Assembly (NCBI GenBank): GCA_934095805.1 | Contig: CAKOKV010000056.1 | Coordinates: 1 to 6,616 of the forward strand | DNA from: an uncultured Bacilli bacterium | GTDB lineage: Bacteria > Bacillota_I > Bacilli_A > RF39 > UBA660 | DNA: 6,616 nucleotides | Direction: 5' to 3' | Part shown: one piece after another, positions 1 through 5,791 of the stretch | How the letters are laid out: the number at the start of each line of letters is the position of its first letter | Numbering within the stretch: position 1 is the stretch's first letter | The notes under the pieces: model-generated | What the model saw: the letters and a program-made list of their open reading frames with translations, nothing else | What the model was told of the DNA's origin: nothing | The model's database searches: none | Program-made: the position numbers and the translations under genes

Positions 1-426
1 ACTGCTTAGATCAATTGTAGTAGATTTAGCATCTAAAAACATCTGCTCCATATTTTTAACTTTACTTGTATTAAAAATTGTTAAATTCAATTCTTTTAGT
101 TTAGTACTAGAAAACATTCCATACATATTAGTTACATTGCTTGTATTAAATTTATTTAAATCTAATTCTTCTATATTTGTTGAACTAAACATCCAACTCA
201 TATCAGTTACTTTACTTGTATTAAAACCAGTAACATCTATTTTTTTAGCAACAGCCCCATAAAACATTCCATACATAGTTTCAACATTTTTTGTATTAAA
301 TGTGCTTAAGTCAATATTAGTAAAATTAGTATAAGAGAACATTGCTCCCATATCTTTAACATTATCAGTATTAAAACTACTTAAATCTATACTAGTAGAT
401 TCACTAGCATAAAACATATATTTCAT
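1..426 (-). repeat. Tandem 75-bp (25-residue) BspA/DUF285 coding repeats, five complete plus a partial sixth
   Basis: Repeat units on the minus strand run 426-352, 351-277, 276-202, 201-127, 126-52 and 51-1, the last cut by the window edge. Each begins with Met-x-x-Met-Phe and carries a [IL][DN][LV] core followed by FNT[SDK][NK]V. The nucleotide sequences of the units have diverged while the protein pattern is strict, so the array is old and selected at protein level rather than a recent DNA expansion. All units are exactly 75 bp with no frame slip. Confidence 0.85.
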
Positions 427-1104
427 AGAAACAATAGGCTTACCACCTATATTAGTACATACTTGAGATTTTATTGGATTCTTATTTTCTTTATTTGTAA
501 GTTGTACTCCCCAACCATCAATATTTATATTTTCCCATGTAAGTCTTGTAGAACCTGAACTTCCTTGTTGCATATATCTATAAGTATATGCTCCACTTAC
601 AAATTCAATACCTCTTTTTAATGTTCCATCATAAGCACAATTAATTACAGGAACGACTATTTCAGGTTCATCTGGCTCAACTGGCTCAATAGGTTCATCA
701 TCTTTTCCTATCTCGCATGCTTCATTTTTTATAGTACTTAAATCTAAATCAATTATATTTCTATATTCACCACTAATACAATATTCTCCATTAGTTACCA
801 TAAAATATTCAATAGAACCCTTAGCATCTATTTTAATATCATAAACTAAATTATTAGATTCTAAACTTAATTTAGTTTTTTCATCATTAGATCTTATTCT
901 TTCTATTTTTGTATCTTTTATACTATCAGTTAAATATTTTTTACTAACTTCTCTATAAACAGTCTTAGCTTCATTTAAAAATGATTTCTTTTTTGATTCA
1001 TTAAATAATTTAATGATATTTGGTACTGATAATACCACAAGTATAGCAAGTACCGCAATTACAGCAAGTAACTCCACTAAAGTAAACCCAGTTTTACACT
1101 TCAT
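1..1104 (-). CDS. Prepilin-like N-terminus fused to BspA/DUF285 leucine-rich repeat surface protein (partial, C-terminus off window)
   Basis: This gene reads leftward and is still open at base 1, giving 368 codons of a longer protein. The start (MKCKTGFTLVELLAV) is a class III, type IV prepilin signal: Gly6, then Phe7 as the mature residue 1 and Glu11 at mature +5, followed by a hydrophobic helix to about residue 27 (VP at 27-28). A prepilin peptidase would be expected to cut after Gly6. Residues 35-130 resemble a small pilin-like head. Residues 133-152 form a Pro/Asp/Glu-rich linker (DDEPIEPVEPDEPE). Residues 158-226 are a junction domain rich in Trp and Tyr. From Met227 on there are 25-residue repeats of the form M-x-x-MF...IDLS-x-FNT-x-x-V-x-x, matching the BspA/DUF285 (Listeria-type 26-residue) surface repeat family. 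The ATG at 1102-1104 follows AAGGTAGGA (1112-1120) at 7 bp. The gene has its own promoter. Surface adhesion is inferred from the family. No pilus assembly genes are in the window. Confidence 0.85.
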   Translation of the reverse strand, partial: MKCKTGFTLVELLAVIAVLAILVVLSVPNIIKLFNESKKKSFLNEAKTVYREVSKKYLTDSIKDTKIERIRSNDEKTKLSLESNNLVYDIKIDAKGSIEYFMVTNGEYCISGEYRNIIDLDLSTIKNEACEIGKDDEPIEPVEPDEPEIVVPVINCAYDGTLKRGIEFVSGAYTYRYMQQGSSGSTRLTWENINIDGWGVQLTNKENKNPIKSQVCTNIGGKPIVSMKYMFYASESTSIDLSSFNTDNVKDMGAMFSYTNFTNIDLSTFNTKNVETMYGMFYGAVAKKIDVTGFNTSKVTDMSWMFSSTNIEELDLNKFNTSNVTNMYGMFSSTKLKELNLTIFNTSKVKNMEQMFLDAKSTTIDLSS

Positions 1105-1126
1105 AACACATTCCTACCTTAATATA

Positions 1127-1154
1127 ACTATAACATCTAAAAAAATAAAGTCAA
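1127..1154 (-). promoter_or_regulatory. Sigma-A-type extended -10 promoter of the prepilin/BspA gene
   Basis: On the minus strand there is a -35 TTGACT (1149-1154), a 16-bp spacer, and a -10 TATAGT (1127-1132) preceded by TG one base upstream (1134-1135), which makes an extended -10. Transcription would begin near 1120, leaving a leader of only about 16 nt that is mostly the ribosome binding site. The -35 directly adjoins the T-tract of the upstream terminator, so the gene is transcribed separately from the sipW operon. Assigned by eye from consensus matches. Confidence 0.65.
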
Positions 1155-1178
1155 TAAAAAAGACTACATTAAGTAGTC
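1155..1178 (-). terminator. Intrinsic terminator of the sipW operon
   Basis: On the minus strand, 17 bp past the sipW stop, GACTAC (1173-1178), loop TTAAT and GTAGTC (1162-1167) form a perfect 6-bp stem. It is followed at once by six T residues (1156-1161) and then ATT. The T-tract lies on the minus-strand side only, so the hairpin ends leftward transcription from the four-gene operon. Confidence 0.8.
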
Positions 1179-1194
1179 AATTTATATTAACAAA

Positions 1195-1749
1195 TCATTT
1201 AACTTTTTTATAATCTAATAGCAACATTATAAATTTATACAATTGATAAATAAAGAATGCTGCAAGTGGTAATATAATACATACAAAGAAACCAACCTTT
1301 GTTTTTAAGAATGTAAGAACAGCTCCTAATTTAGGAATTCTAGTTCCATCCCATACAGATATAATATCACCAGGAGCTACTTGTTGATCATCTTCTCCAG
1401 TATTAGCATCACCTTGAGTAATATAAGAAGTCATACCATTAACAGTTAAAACAGACTTAATACGGTGTGTTTTAATTATATAAGTATCTTGTTCTGTAGC
1501 TCTAAATGAGATAACATCTCCTTCTTTAAGTTCACTCTTTCCATCATATTGTTTAGTAATGATTAAATCATCAGTTTTAATTGTAGGTTCCATTGATCCT
1601 GTTTGAATATTTAATGGTACATATCCAAATATTTGAGAAACTCCTTTTTCACGAGAAGTTAGTGTAATCAAAGTAACACTAGCAGCTAGGATAATAATTA
1701 TCCACACTAACACATCTAAAATAACTTTAAATATTTTTTTCCCTTTCAT
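1195..1749 (-). CDS. sipW: SipW-type (ER/archaeal-type) signal peptidase I
   Basis: A 184-residue membrane serine protease predicted to remove the signal peptide of the TasA-like protein encoded just upstream. Helix 1 spans about residues 7-31. The catalytic serine is Ser52 in TGSMEPT. The general-base position is His95 (KTHRI) instead of the bacterial Lys, which marks the SipW/ER subclass. Asp114 in QGDAN fits the third catalytic residue. The His-to-Asp spacing of 19 matches Bacillus SipW as I recall it (Ser47, His87, Asp106). A second helix (about 153-178) near the C-terminus is typical of this subclass. The ATG has AGAGGTG about 5 bp upstream. The gene lies 18 bp after the TasA-like stop (TAA followed at once by TAG), is last in the operon, and ends in TGA before a terminator. 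Function is firm; the symbol rests on subclass and context. Confidence 0.9.
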   Translation of the reverse strand: MKGKKIFKVILDVLVWIIIILAASVTLITLTSREKGVSQIFGYVPLNIQTGSMEPTIKTDDLIITKQYDGKSELKEGDVISFRATEQDTYIIKTHRIKSVLTVNGMTSYITQGDANTGEDDQQVAPGDIISVWDGTRIPKLGAVLTFLKTKVGFFVCIILPLAAFFIYQLYKFIMLLLDYKKVK

Positions 1750-1767
1750 TCTACACCTCTTCCTCTA

Positions 1768-2856
1768 TTAAGCATTAGCATTCTTAGATATTTGAATATT
1801 AAATTTGATATTAGTACCAGATGCATTGTTTTCACAATCGTAATCTTGTCCTTCTACCCAACCATATATTCTAATCTTATTAATACCAGCACCTAAATTA
1901 AATAATGTTTTATATTCTCCATTAGTATTATTATCATCTGGAGTTGTAATATCTGGTGTAACAGAACTAAAATATGTTGCATTATTTGATTGATAATCAA
2001 GTGCTAAACCAGCATCAATATCAGCTTTAATACCTAAATAATTTGAAACTACTGTATCAGTTGCAAAACTAGTTTGACCATAGTTTTGTGCTTGAGCAAC
2101 TCCACCAGCTTTGTGGATATTATTGTTTGGTTCCCAGAACAAATTAGTATTTCCATTTCCATGAGATGTAGCACCTTTAAGTGCGATAGCATCAGCACTA
2201 GCACCAGTAGCAGCATTACCTTCATATAAGAAAGCTACTCTAGCAGCATTCTTAAGTCCAGTGTCAGCTCCACTAGCAATAACATCAGAAGTAGTTGTTA
2301 AATATACAGTTGTAGGTTGTGTAGCAAGTAAGAATAAATCAAATGCTATAAAATCTCCAAGTGTACCAGCTGTTTCAGTTGAACGACTAGCAACTATTCT
2401 ATAACCATGAGCAGTAGTTGCATCAGCTTCAATACTTCCTCTAAACATTTTCATAAATCCAGTAGCTGTATCAACTTCTCCTATTGTTGAAACAGGTACG
2501 ATTTGAGTAGGTAATTGATTAGTATTACCTTGATATGCAGCACCAGTTATATCTGCATTTGTAATATTTGCTTTCCAGTTAACAGCATCAACAGAAACTT
2601 GGATACCATTTGCTGCACTAACATTAACATCAATACTATCAACAGTTACAGTTGTATTTTCTGTGAACCATGCATATGATGCAGTTGTTAATGAAATAGC
2701 TGTTACTACTAACATTAAGAAAGCAGTAAGAATCTTTTTTCTACCATCATTAGATTCTTGTTTTTCTTCTTTTTTAGTTTCTTCTACTACTTTATTTTCA
2801 ACAGGCATAATTACTTCTGCTTGTTGAAAAGTAGAATTTTCATTTTGATTTTCCAT
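1768..2856 (-). CDS. TasA/CalY-like secreted protein with SipW-dependent signal peptide (putative matrix or fibre subunit)
   Basis: A probable exported structural protein. Numbering here counts from an in-frame ATG at 2860-2862, two codons upstream; the preferred start is Met3 (2854-2856), 362 residues, because AAAGGA (2864-2869) is 7 nt from Met3 but only 1 nt from Met1. Residues 3-41 are a hydrophilic, Glu/Lys-rich cytosolic tail, then a hydrophobic segment (about 43-60) and TTASYAWFTEN, the usual SipW-dependent cleavage region with a likely cut after Ala64. The mature part (about 300 residues) is rich in Thr, Ala, Asn, Asp and Val, suggesting beta structure. Near the C-terminus is GWVEGQDYDC (334-343) with the only Cys (343). 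Three collinear blocks are shared with the 230-residue protein upstream. The gene lies directly before sipW, as expected for substrate and peptidase. Overall similarity to Bacillus TasA is by signal-peptide type and context, not by full-length match. Fibre formation is inferred. Confidence 0.75.
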   Translation of the reverse strand: MENQNENSTFQQAEVIMPVENKVVEETKKEEKQESNDGRKKILTAFLMLVVTAISLTTASYAWFTENTTVTVDSIDVNVSAANGIQVSVDAVNWKANITNADITGAAYQGNTNQLPTQIVPVSTIGEVDTATGFMKMFRGSIEADATTAHGYRIVASRSTETAGTLGDFIAFDLFLLATQPTTVYLTTTSDVIASGADTGLKNAARVAFLYEGNAATGASADAIALKGATSHGNGNTNLFWEPNNNIHKAGGVAQAQNYGQTSFATDTVVSNYLGIKADIDAGLALDYQSNNATYFSSVTPDITTPDDNNTNGEYKTLFNLGAGINKIRIYGWVEGQDYDCENNASGTNIKFNIQISKNANA

Positions 2857-2863
2857 ATACATT

Positions 2864-2869
2864 TCCTTT
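2864..2869 (-). promoter_or_regulatory. Ribosome binding site that decides the TasA-like start
   Basis: AAAGGA on the minus strand lies 1 nt before the first ATG (2860-2862) and 7 nt before the second (2854-2856). Normal Shine-Dalgarno spacing selects the second ATG, so the protein most likely begins MENQNENS. The site sits between the stop of the 230-residue gene (2875-2877) and this start. Confidence 0.7.
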
Positions 2870-2874
2870 CATAA

Positions 2875-3567
2875 TTATTCACTTTTCTCAGTGATTATCA
2901 TTGACATCTTCATTTCACCGCCAATAATATCATCGATGCATTCCGGGTCTTTTCCTTCTAACCAAACAAGAATAGTGTACCTATCAATTTTTCCAGGTTC
3001 TAGCCCATTTCTTTCTTGTTCCATAATTAAATGATTTGATAAAAACGCAATTGTATTAGGTTCTTCTTTTCCGTCCTTTGCTTTTTTTGCATAGACTTTC
3101 TTTTCGCCATTAGTAAACACTGCAACCCTAACAGCATCATCAACATTCTTTATAACAGATTCAATAACGATTTTATTTTTGTAATCAACTTTATTTTCTC
3201 CATCATTTTTTATAAAGAATGTATAAGCAATATAGTTATCAGCACTATTATCGCCTTCTTTTTGTGTTACTTCGTCTATAGGTATCCACGACTCAGTAAT
3301 ATTATCCATATACTCTAAACCTTTAACCTTTATTTCAACTGTTTCAGCTGAAAATTCAGAATCAGAAGACAAAAGTATATGTCTTTCAGCTTTCAAATTT
3401 TTGTCTAATTTAATGGTAAAATAACCATTACTATTAATAACATATAAAATTAAATATAATATTGAAAAGAATAATAATAGAACAAGTAAACTCATTTTAA
3501 CAATTCTAGATAAGAGCCTTCTTTTATATATTTTTTCAGCTTTTACCTTTATAGTTCCGTCTTTCAT
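2875..3567 (-). CDS. Membrane-anchored TasA-like paralogue (putative fibre anchor or accessory subunit)
   Basis: A 230-residue protein without a firm named family. It has a basic cytosolic start (KRRLLSRIVK, 15-24), one long hydrophobic helix (about 25-46) and an extracellular domain of about 180 residues. Right after the helix, NSNGYFT stands where the TasA-like neighbour has ASYAWFT, but no Ala-x-Ala cleavage site is seen, so the helix probably stays as an anchor. Three blocks match that neighbour in order: YIAYTFFI (112-119), DAVRVAVFTNG (144-154) and VWLEGKDPEC (201-210). Cys210 is its only Cys. The LEPGKIDRYTI stretch (189-199) precedes the last block, as a Gly-rich turn does in the neighbour. 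The ATG has AGGTGA upstream; this site overlaps the stop of the preceding gene, 7 bp away, suggesting translational coupling. A role as membrane base, chaperone or minor subunit is inference. Confidence 0.6.
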   Translation of the reverse strand: MKDGTIKVKAEKIYKRRLLSRIVKMSLLVLLLFFSILYLILYVINSNGYFTIKLDKNLKAERHILLSSDSEFSAETVEIKVKGLEYMDNITESWIPIDEVTQKEGDNSADNYIAYTFFIKNDGENKVDYKNKIVIESVIKNVDDAVRVAVFTNGEKKVYAKKAKDGKEEPNTIAFLSNHLIMEQERNGLEPGKIDRYTILVWLEGKDPECIDDIIGGEMKMSMIITEKSE

Positions 3568-3574
3568 GAATCAC

Positions 3575-4690
3575 CTACTTATAAACCTTATAAGCATTAC
3601 CTTCATTTTCTATTATCGTAACTCCAATACTCTTAGAAAATTCAATAGTACTGTTATAATTAGACACCTTATCATGTTTAAAATAAACATAATCAACAAC
3701 ATTCCTTAGTTTATAACTTTTGCTTTCAACAGTGTTAAAATCATATACACCTAACTTAAATCCAAAATTTTTAAGTTCTTTAACCTTAACATCTCTACTT
3801 ATAAATTCCTTATATGGAACTAAAAATACAATGTTTTTAATAGTTTTAGGTTCAACAATATTACACATTTTAGTAACATTAGTCATAAGCCTAAAGAAGT
3901 TCTCTGGAAGCTTTATAAAATACAATGTGTTAGCCTTATTATCAAAATAATTTTTAATAATTTCAAAAGATGTATGTTCTGCTTCAATATACTTAAAATC
4001 TTCAGCAAAACCATATTTAACAAAAGCATCAAAAGCATGAGATTCATCTATTCCTTCAAAATATTTTTTATCAAAATTAACTTTAGATATAAATAGATTA
4101 GTATTATCTATTTTACCCATATAATCATAATAAACTTTTAAAGGACTTTTAGAAAGAGTATTTAAACATTTCTTACTAGCATTAACACTTTTAGTAATGT
4201 TCTTCATAATCTTCAAATAATTATCATTAAATAACTTTTTAGATTCATCATCAAATAGATAATCATTTTTCTTTTCTAATATCTTAATAGCAGTATAATA
4301 ATCAACCTTAGGAACAGTAAGTGAATTAGTTAATTCTTCTAACATAATACATAAAAGCATCATTTTAGCAACTAAATAATACCATTCAAATTCCACAGGA
4401 TTATTAATAATATCTAAATAATCAATAACAGTTTCAAAAAATATTAAAAGCATTCTTTTTATTACGATATTATCAACATCATACTTATTAAAAATATCCT
4501 CATACTCATTTAAAGCGGTAGTTATATCCCTTTTACCAAATATAAAATATTCATAAAATTTATCAACACAAATTTCAAAATCTTCTATATTCTTAGGATA
4601 GGGTTTTAATTCCTTAGAAATAAGTACATCTACATTTTTAAGAATGCATTTAGCTTTTTGTTTCAAAAAAACATTTGCTAAGCACCTCAT
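3575..4690 (-). CDS. Cytosolic protein with degenerate EAL-like C-terminal domain (putative non-catalytic regulator)
   Basis: First gene of the surface operon, 371 residues, with no signal peptide; the hydrophobic stretch near 105-117 lies in a helical region. Residues 35-175 look all-helical. The C-terminal half follows the order of elements of an EAL (c-di-GMP phosphodiesterase) barrel. TLYFIKLPENFF (255-266) stands for the LxVNLSPxxF strand. KNIVFLVPYKEF (285-296) stands for the ITE strand. KELKNFGFKLGVYDFNT (304-320) stands for LxxLGxxIALDDFGTG. VVDYVYFKHDK (331-341) stands for the VDYLKIDRSF strand. FSKSIGVTIIENEG (351-364) stands for the AxxLGxxVIAEGVE strand. Catalytic residues are largely lost: the NLS Asn is Lys260, the first Asp of DDFG is Tyr316, and the KID Lys and AEGVE Glu do not align. 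Hydrolysis is therefore unlikely; a binding or scaffold role is possible. The ATG has a perfect AAGGAGG 5 bp upstream. The EAL link is by eye and moderate. Confidence 0.55.
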   Translation of the reverse strand: MRCLANVFLKQKAKCILKNVDVLISKELKPYPKNIEDFEICVDKFYEYFIFGKRDITTALNEYEDIFNKYDVDNIVIKRMLLIFFETVIDYLDIINNPVEFEWYYLVAKMMLLCIMLEELTNSLTVPKVDYYTAIKILEKKNDYLFDDESKKLFNDNYLKIMKNITKSVNASKKCLNTLSKSPLKVYYDYMGKIDNTNLFISKVNFDKKYFEGIDESHAFDAFVKYGFAEDFKYIEAEHTSFEIIKNYFDNKANTLYFIKLPENFFRLMTNVTKMCNIVEPKTIKNIVFLVPYKEFISRDVKVKELKNFGFKLGVYDFNTVESKSYKLRNVVDYVYFKHDKVSNYNSTIEFSKSIGVTIIENEGNAYKVYK

Positions 4691-4695
4691 TACAT

Positions 4696-4702
4696 CCTCC
4701 TT
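4696..4702 (-). promoter_or_regulatory. Strong Shine-Dalgarno for the first gene of the surface operon
   Basis: AAGGAGG on the minus strand, 5 nt before the ATG at 4688-4690. It is the best match to the anti-Shine-Dalgarno consensus in the window and fixes the start of the EAL-like gene. Confidence 0.8.
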
Positions 4703-4710
4703 ACCTTCAC

Positions 4711-4738
4711 ATTATACAAATTAATTATATAATGTCTT
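4711..4738 (-). promoter_or_regulatory. Sigma-A-type promoter of the EAL-like/TasA-like/sipW operon
   Basis: On the minus strand there is a perfect -10 TATAAT (4711-4716) and, 16 bp upstream, AAGACA (4733-4738), a four-of-six -35. A start near 4704 would leave a leader of about 14 nt, almost wholly the ribosome binding site. This leaves no room for a riboswitch or attenuator. The weak -35 beside a perfect -10 leaves room for an activator. Confidence 0.6.
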
Positions 4739-4758
4739 TTAAAATAATTCAATATAAA

Positions 4759-4787
4759 ATAACAAAATATTAATCTTTGAATATATT
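4759..4787 (+). promoter_or_regulatory. Candidate promoter of the ABC importer operon
   Basis: ATAACA (4759-4764) and TATATT (4782-4787) are 17 bp apart and would place the start near 4794, giving a short leader. The surrounding sequence is almost all A and T, so such matches arise easily and this assignment is weak. The whole divergent gap is 117 bp and shows no hairpin large enough for a riboswitch. Confidence 0.3.
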
Positions 4788-4807
4788 AAATATGAAAGCG
4801 AGGATAT

Positions 4808-5791
4808 ATGAAAAAAATATTTTTAACTATTTTCTCATTAGTAGCAATAATTATTTTAAGTATAATAATTGGAATAAGAGAAAAAGATAGTAGAAATGAT
4901 AAATTAGTTGTTTCAGAGGTAACACATTCAGTTTTCTATACACCATGGTATATATCAATTGAAAAAGGATATTTTAAAGACAACAATATTGATCTAGAAG
5001 TTATTCTTACCCCAGGAGCAGATAAAGTTGCAACTGCTGTTTTAAGTAACGATGTTAATATTGGTTTTTCTGGCCCAGAAGCTACAGTTTACATCTATAA
5101 TAATTCTAAAGAAAAGCTGCTAACATTCGCATCTTTAACAAAAAGAGATGGACAATTTATAGTTGGAGATTGTAAACTAAAAGATAACTTTACACTTAAT
5201 GATTTAAAAGGCAAAAAAGTTTTAGCCGGAAGAAGCGGCGGTATGCCTTTATTAATGTTTAAATATGCACTTAAAGAAAATGGATTAAATGAAAATGATG
5301 TAATAATTGATTCAAGTGTAGAATTTTCTGCATTAACTGGTGCTTATATAAGTGGTCAAGGTGACTTTGTAAATCTATTCGAACCAAATGCATTAAATCT
5401 AGAAAAACAAGGTTATGGCTGCCCTCTTACATCACTTGGTAACTTATCAGGAACAGTACCATATACAGCATTCTATGCAAAAGAAGAATTTATTAATAAT
5501 AATAAAGACTTAATAAAAAGATTTAATAATGCATTAAACAAAGGAATAAAATTCACAAAAGAAAATGATTCAGAAACAATCGCAAAAGCAATAATAAATC
5601 AATTCCCAGATACAAGTTTAAAAGATTTAACTACACTTGTTGATAGATATAAAACTGCAGACTCTTGGTATGATTCAACATTTGTTAATAATAAAGATTA
5701 TGACAAATTAATGGATATACTTTATTATGGAAAACTTATAGAAAATAAACTAGATTCTAATATTTTAATAACAAATGAATTCAACAAATAA
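4808..5791 (+). CDS. ABC transporter substrate-binding protein, SsuA/NMT1-like family, membrane-anchored
   Basis: A 327-residue extracellular binding protein of an importer in the sulfonate/nitrate/taurine/pyrimidine-precursor group. The N-terminus has Lys2-Lys3 and a hydrophobic segment (about 4-22). It lacks the lipobox Cys usual for Gram-positive binding proteins and has no clear type I cleavage site, so it is probably held by an uncleaved anchor. Family features are the FYTPWYISIEKGYF stretch (43-56), PGADKVATAVLSNDVNIGFSG (69-89, containing the typical GAD and IGFSGPEA elements), the GKKVLAGRSGGMP loop (135-147) and FEPNA (191-195). The length is usual for the family. The ATG follows GAGGA (4800-4804) at a short 3-nt spacing. 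The ATPase and permease follow with overlaps, so all three form one operon. The ligand cannot be read from the sequence; HMP-like, sulfonate and other compounds are all possible. Confidence 0.85.
   Translation: MKKIFLTIFSLVAIIILSIIIGIREKDSRNDKLVVSEVTHSVFYTPWYISIEKGYFKDNNIDLEVILTPGADKVATAVLSNDVNIGFSGPEATVYIYNNSKEKLLTFASLTKRDGQFIVGDCKLKDNFTLNDLKGKKVLAGRSGGMPLLMFKYALKENGLNENDVIIDSSVEFSALTGAYISGQGDFVNLFEPNALNLEKQGYGCPLTSLGNLSGTVPYTAFYAKEEFINNNKDLIKRFNNALNKGIKFTKENDSETIAKAIINQFPDTSLKDLTTLVDRYKTADSWYDSTFVNNKDYDKLMDILYYGKLIENKLDSNILITNEFNK

Noticed and set aside
1..426. 75-bp periodic array as CRISPR or a recent DNA repeat expansion
   Set aside because: The period is one continuous coding frame with conserved protein motifs and diverged nucleotides. 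It has no identical repeats or unique spacers.
1195..1197. TGA read as Trp (Mycoplasma-type code)
   Set aside because: The TGA falls at the normal SipW C-terminus and 17 bp before a clear terminator, and Trp is encoded by TGG elsewhere in the window. A standard code fits better, though one TGA is thin evidence.
1013..1213. Plus-strand open frame of 66 codons starting inside the prepilin gene
   Set aside because: It lies antisense to the prepilin N-terminus, runs through the promoter and terminator gap, has a low-complexity Ser/Thr/Ile composition and no ribosome binding site.
3720..3950. Plus-strand open frame of 76 codons
   Set aside because: It is fully antisense to the EAL-like gene, which has a perfect Shine-Dalgarno and operon context. 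There is no ribosome binding site for the plus-strand frame.
4724..4733. 10-bp palindrome ATTATATAAT as an operator
   Set aside because: Short AT-only palindromes are expected by chance at this base composition, and there is no second copy or other support.
4691..4807. Thiamine-type or other riboswitch controlling the importer
   Set aside because: The gap is too short to hold two promoters and an aptamer, is nearly all A and T, and has no strong stem. The importer therefore cannot be assigned to HMP or thiamine on this ground.
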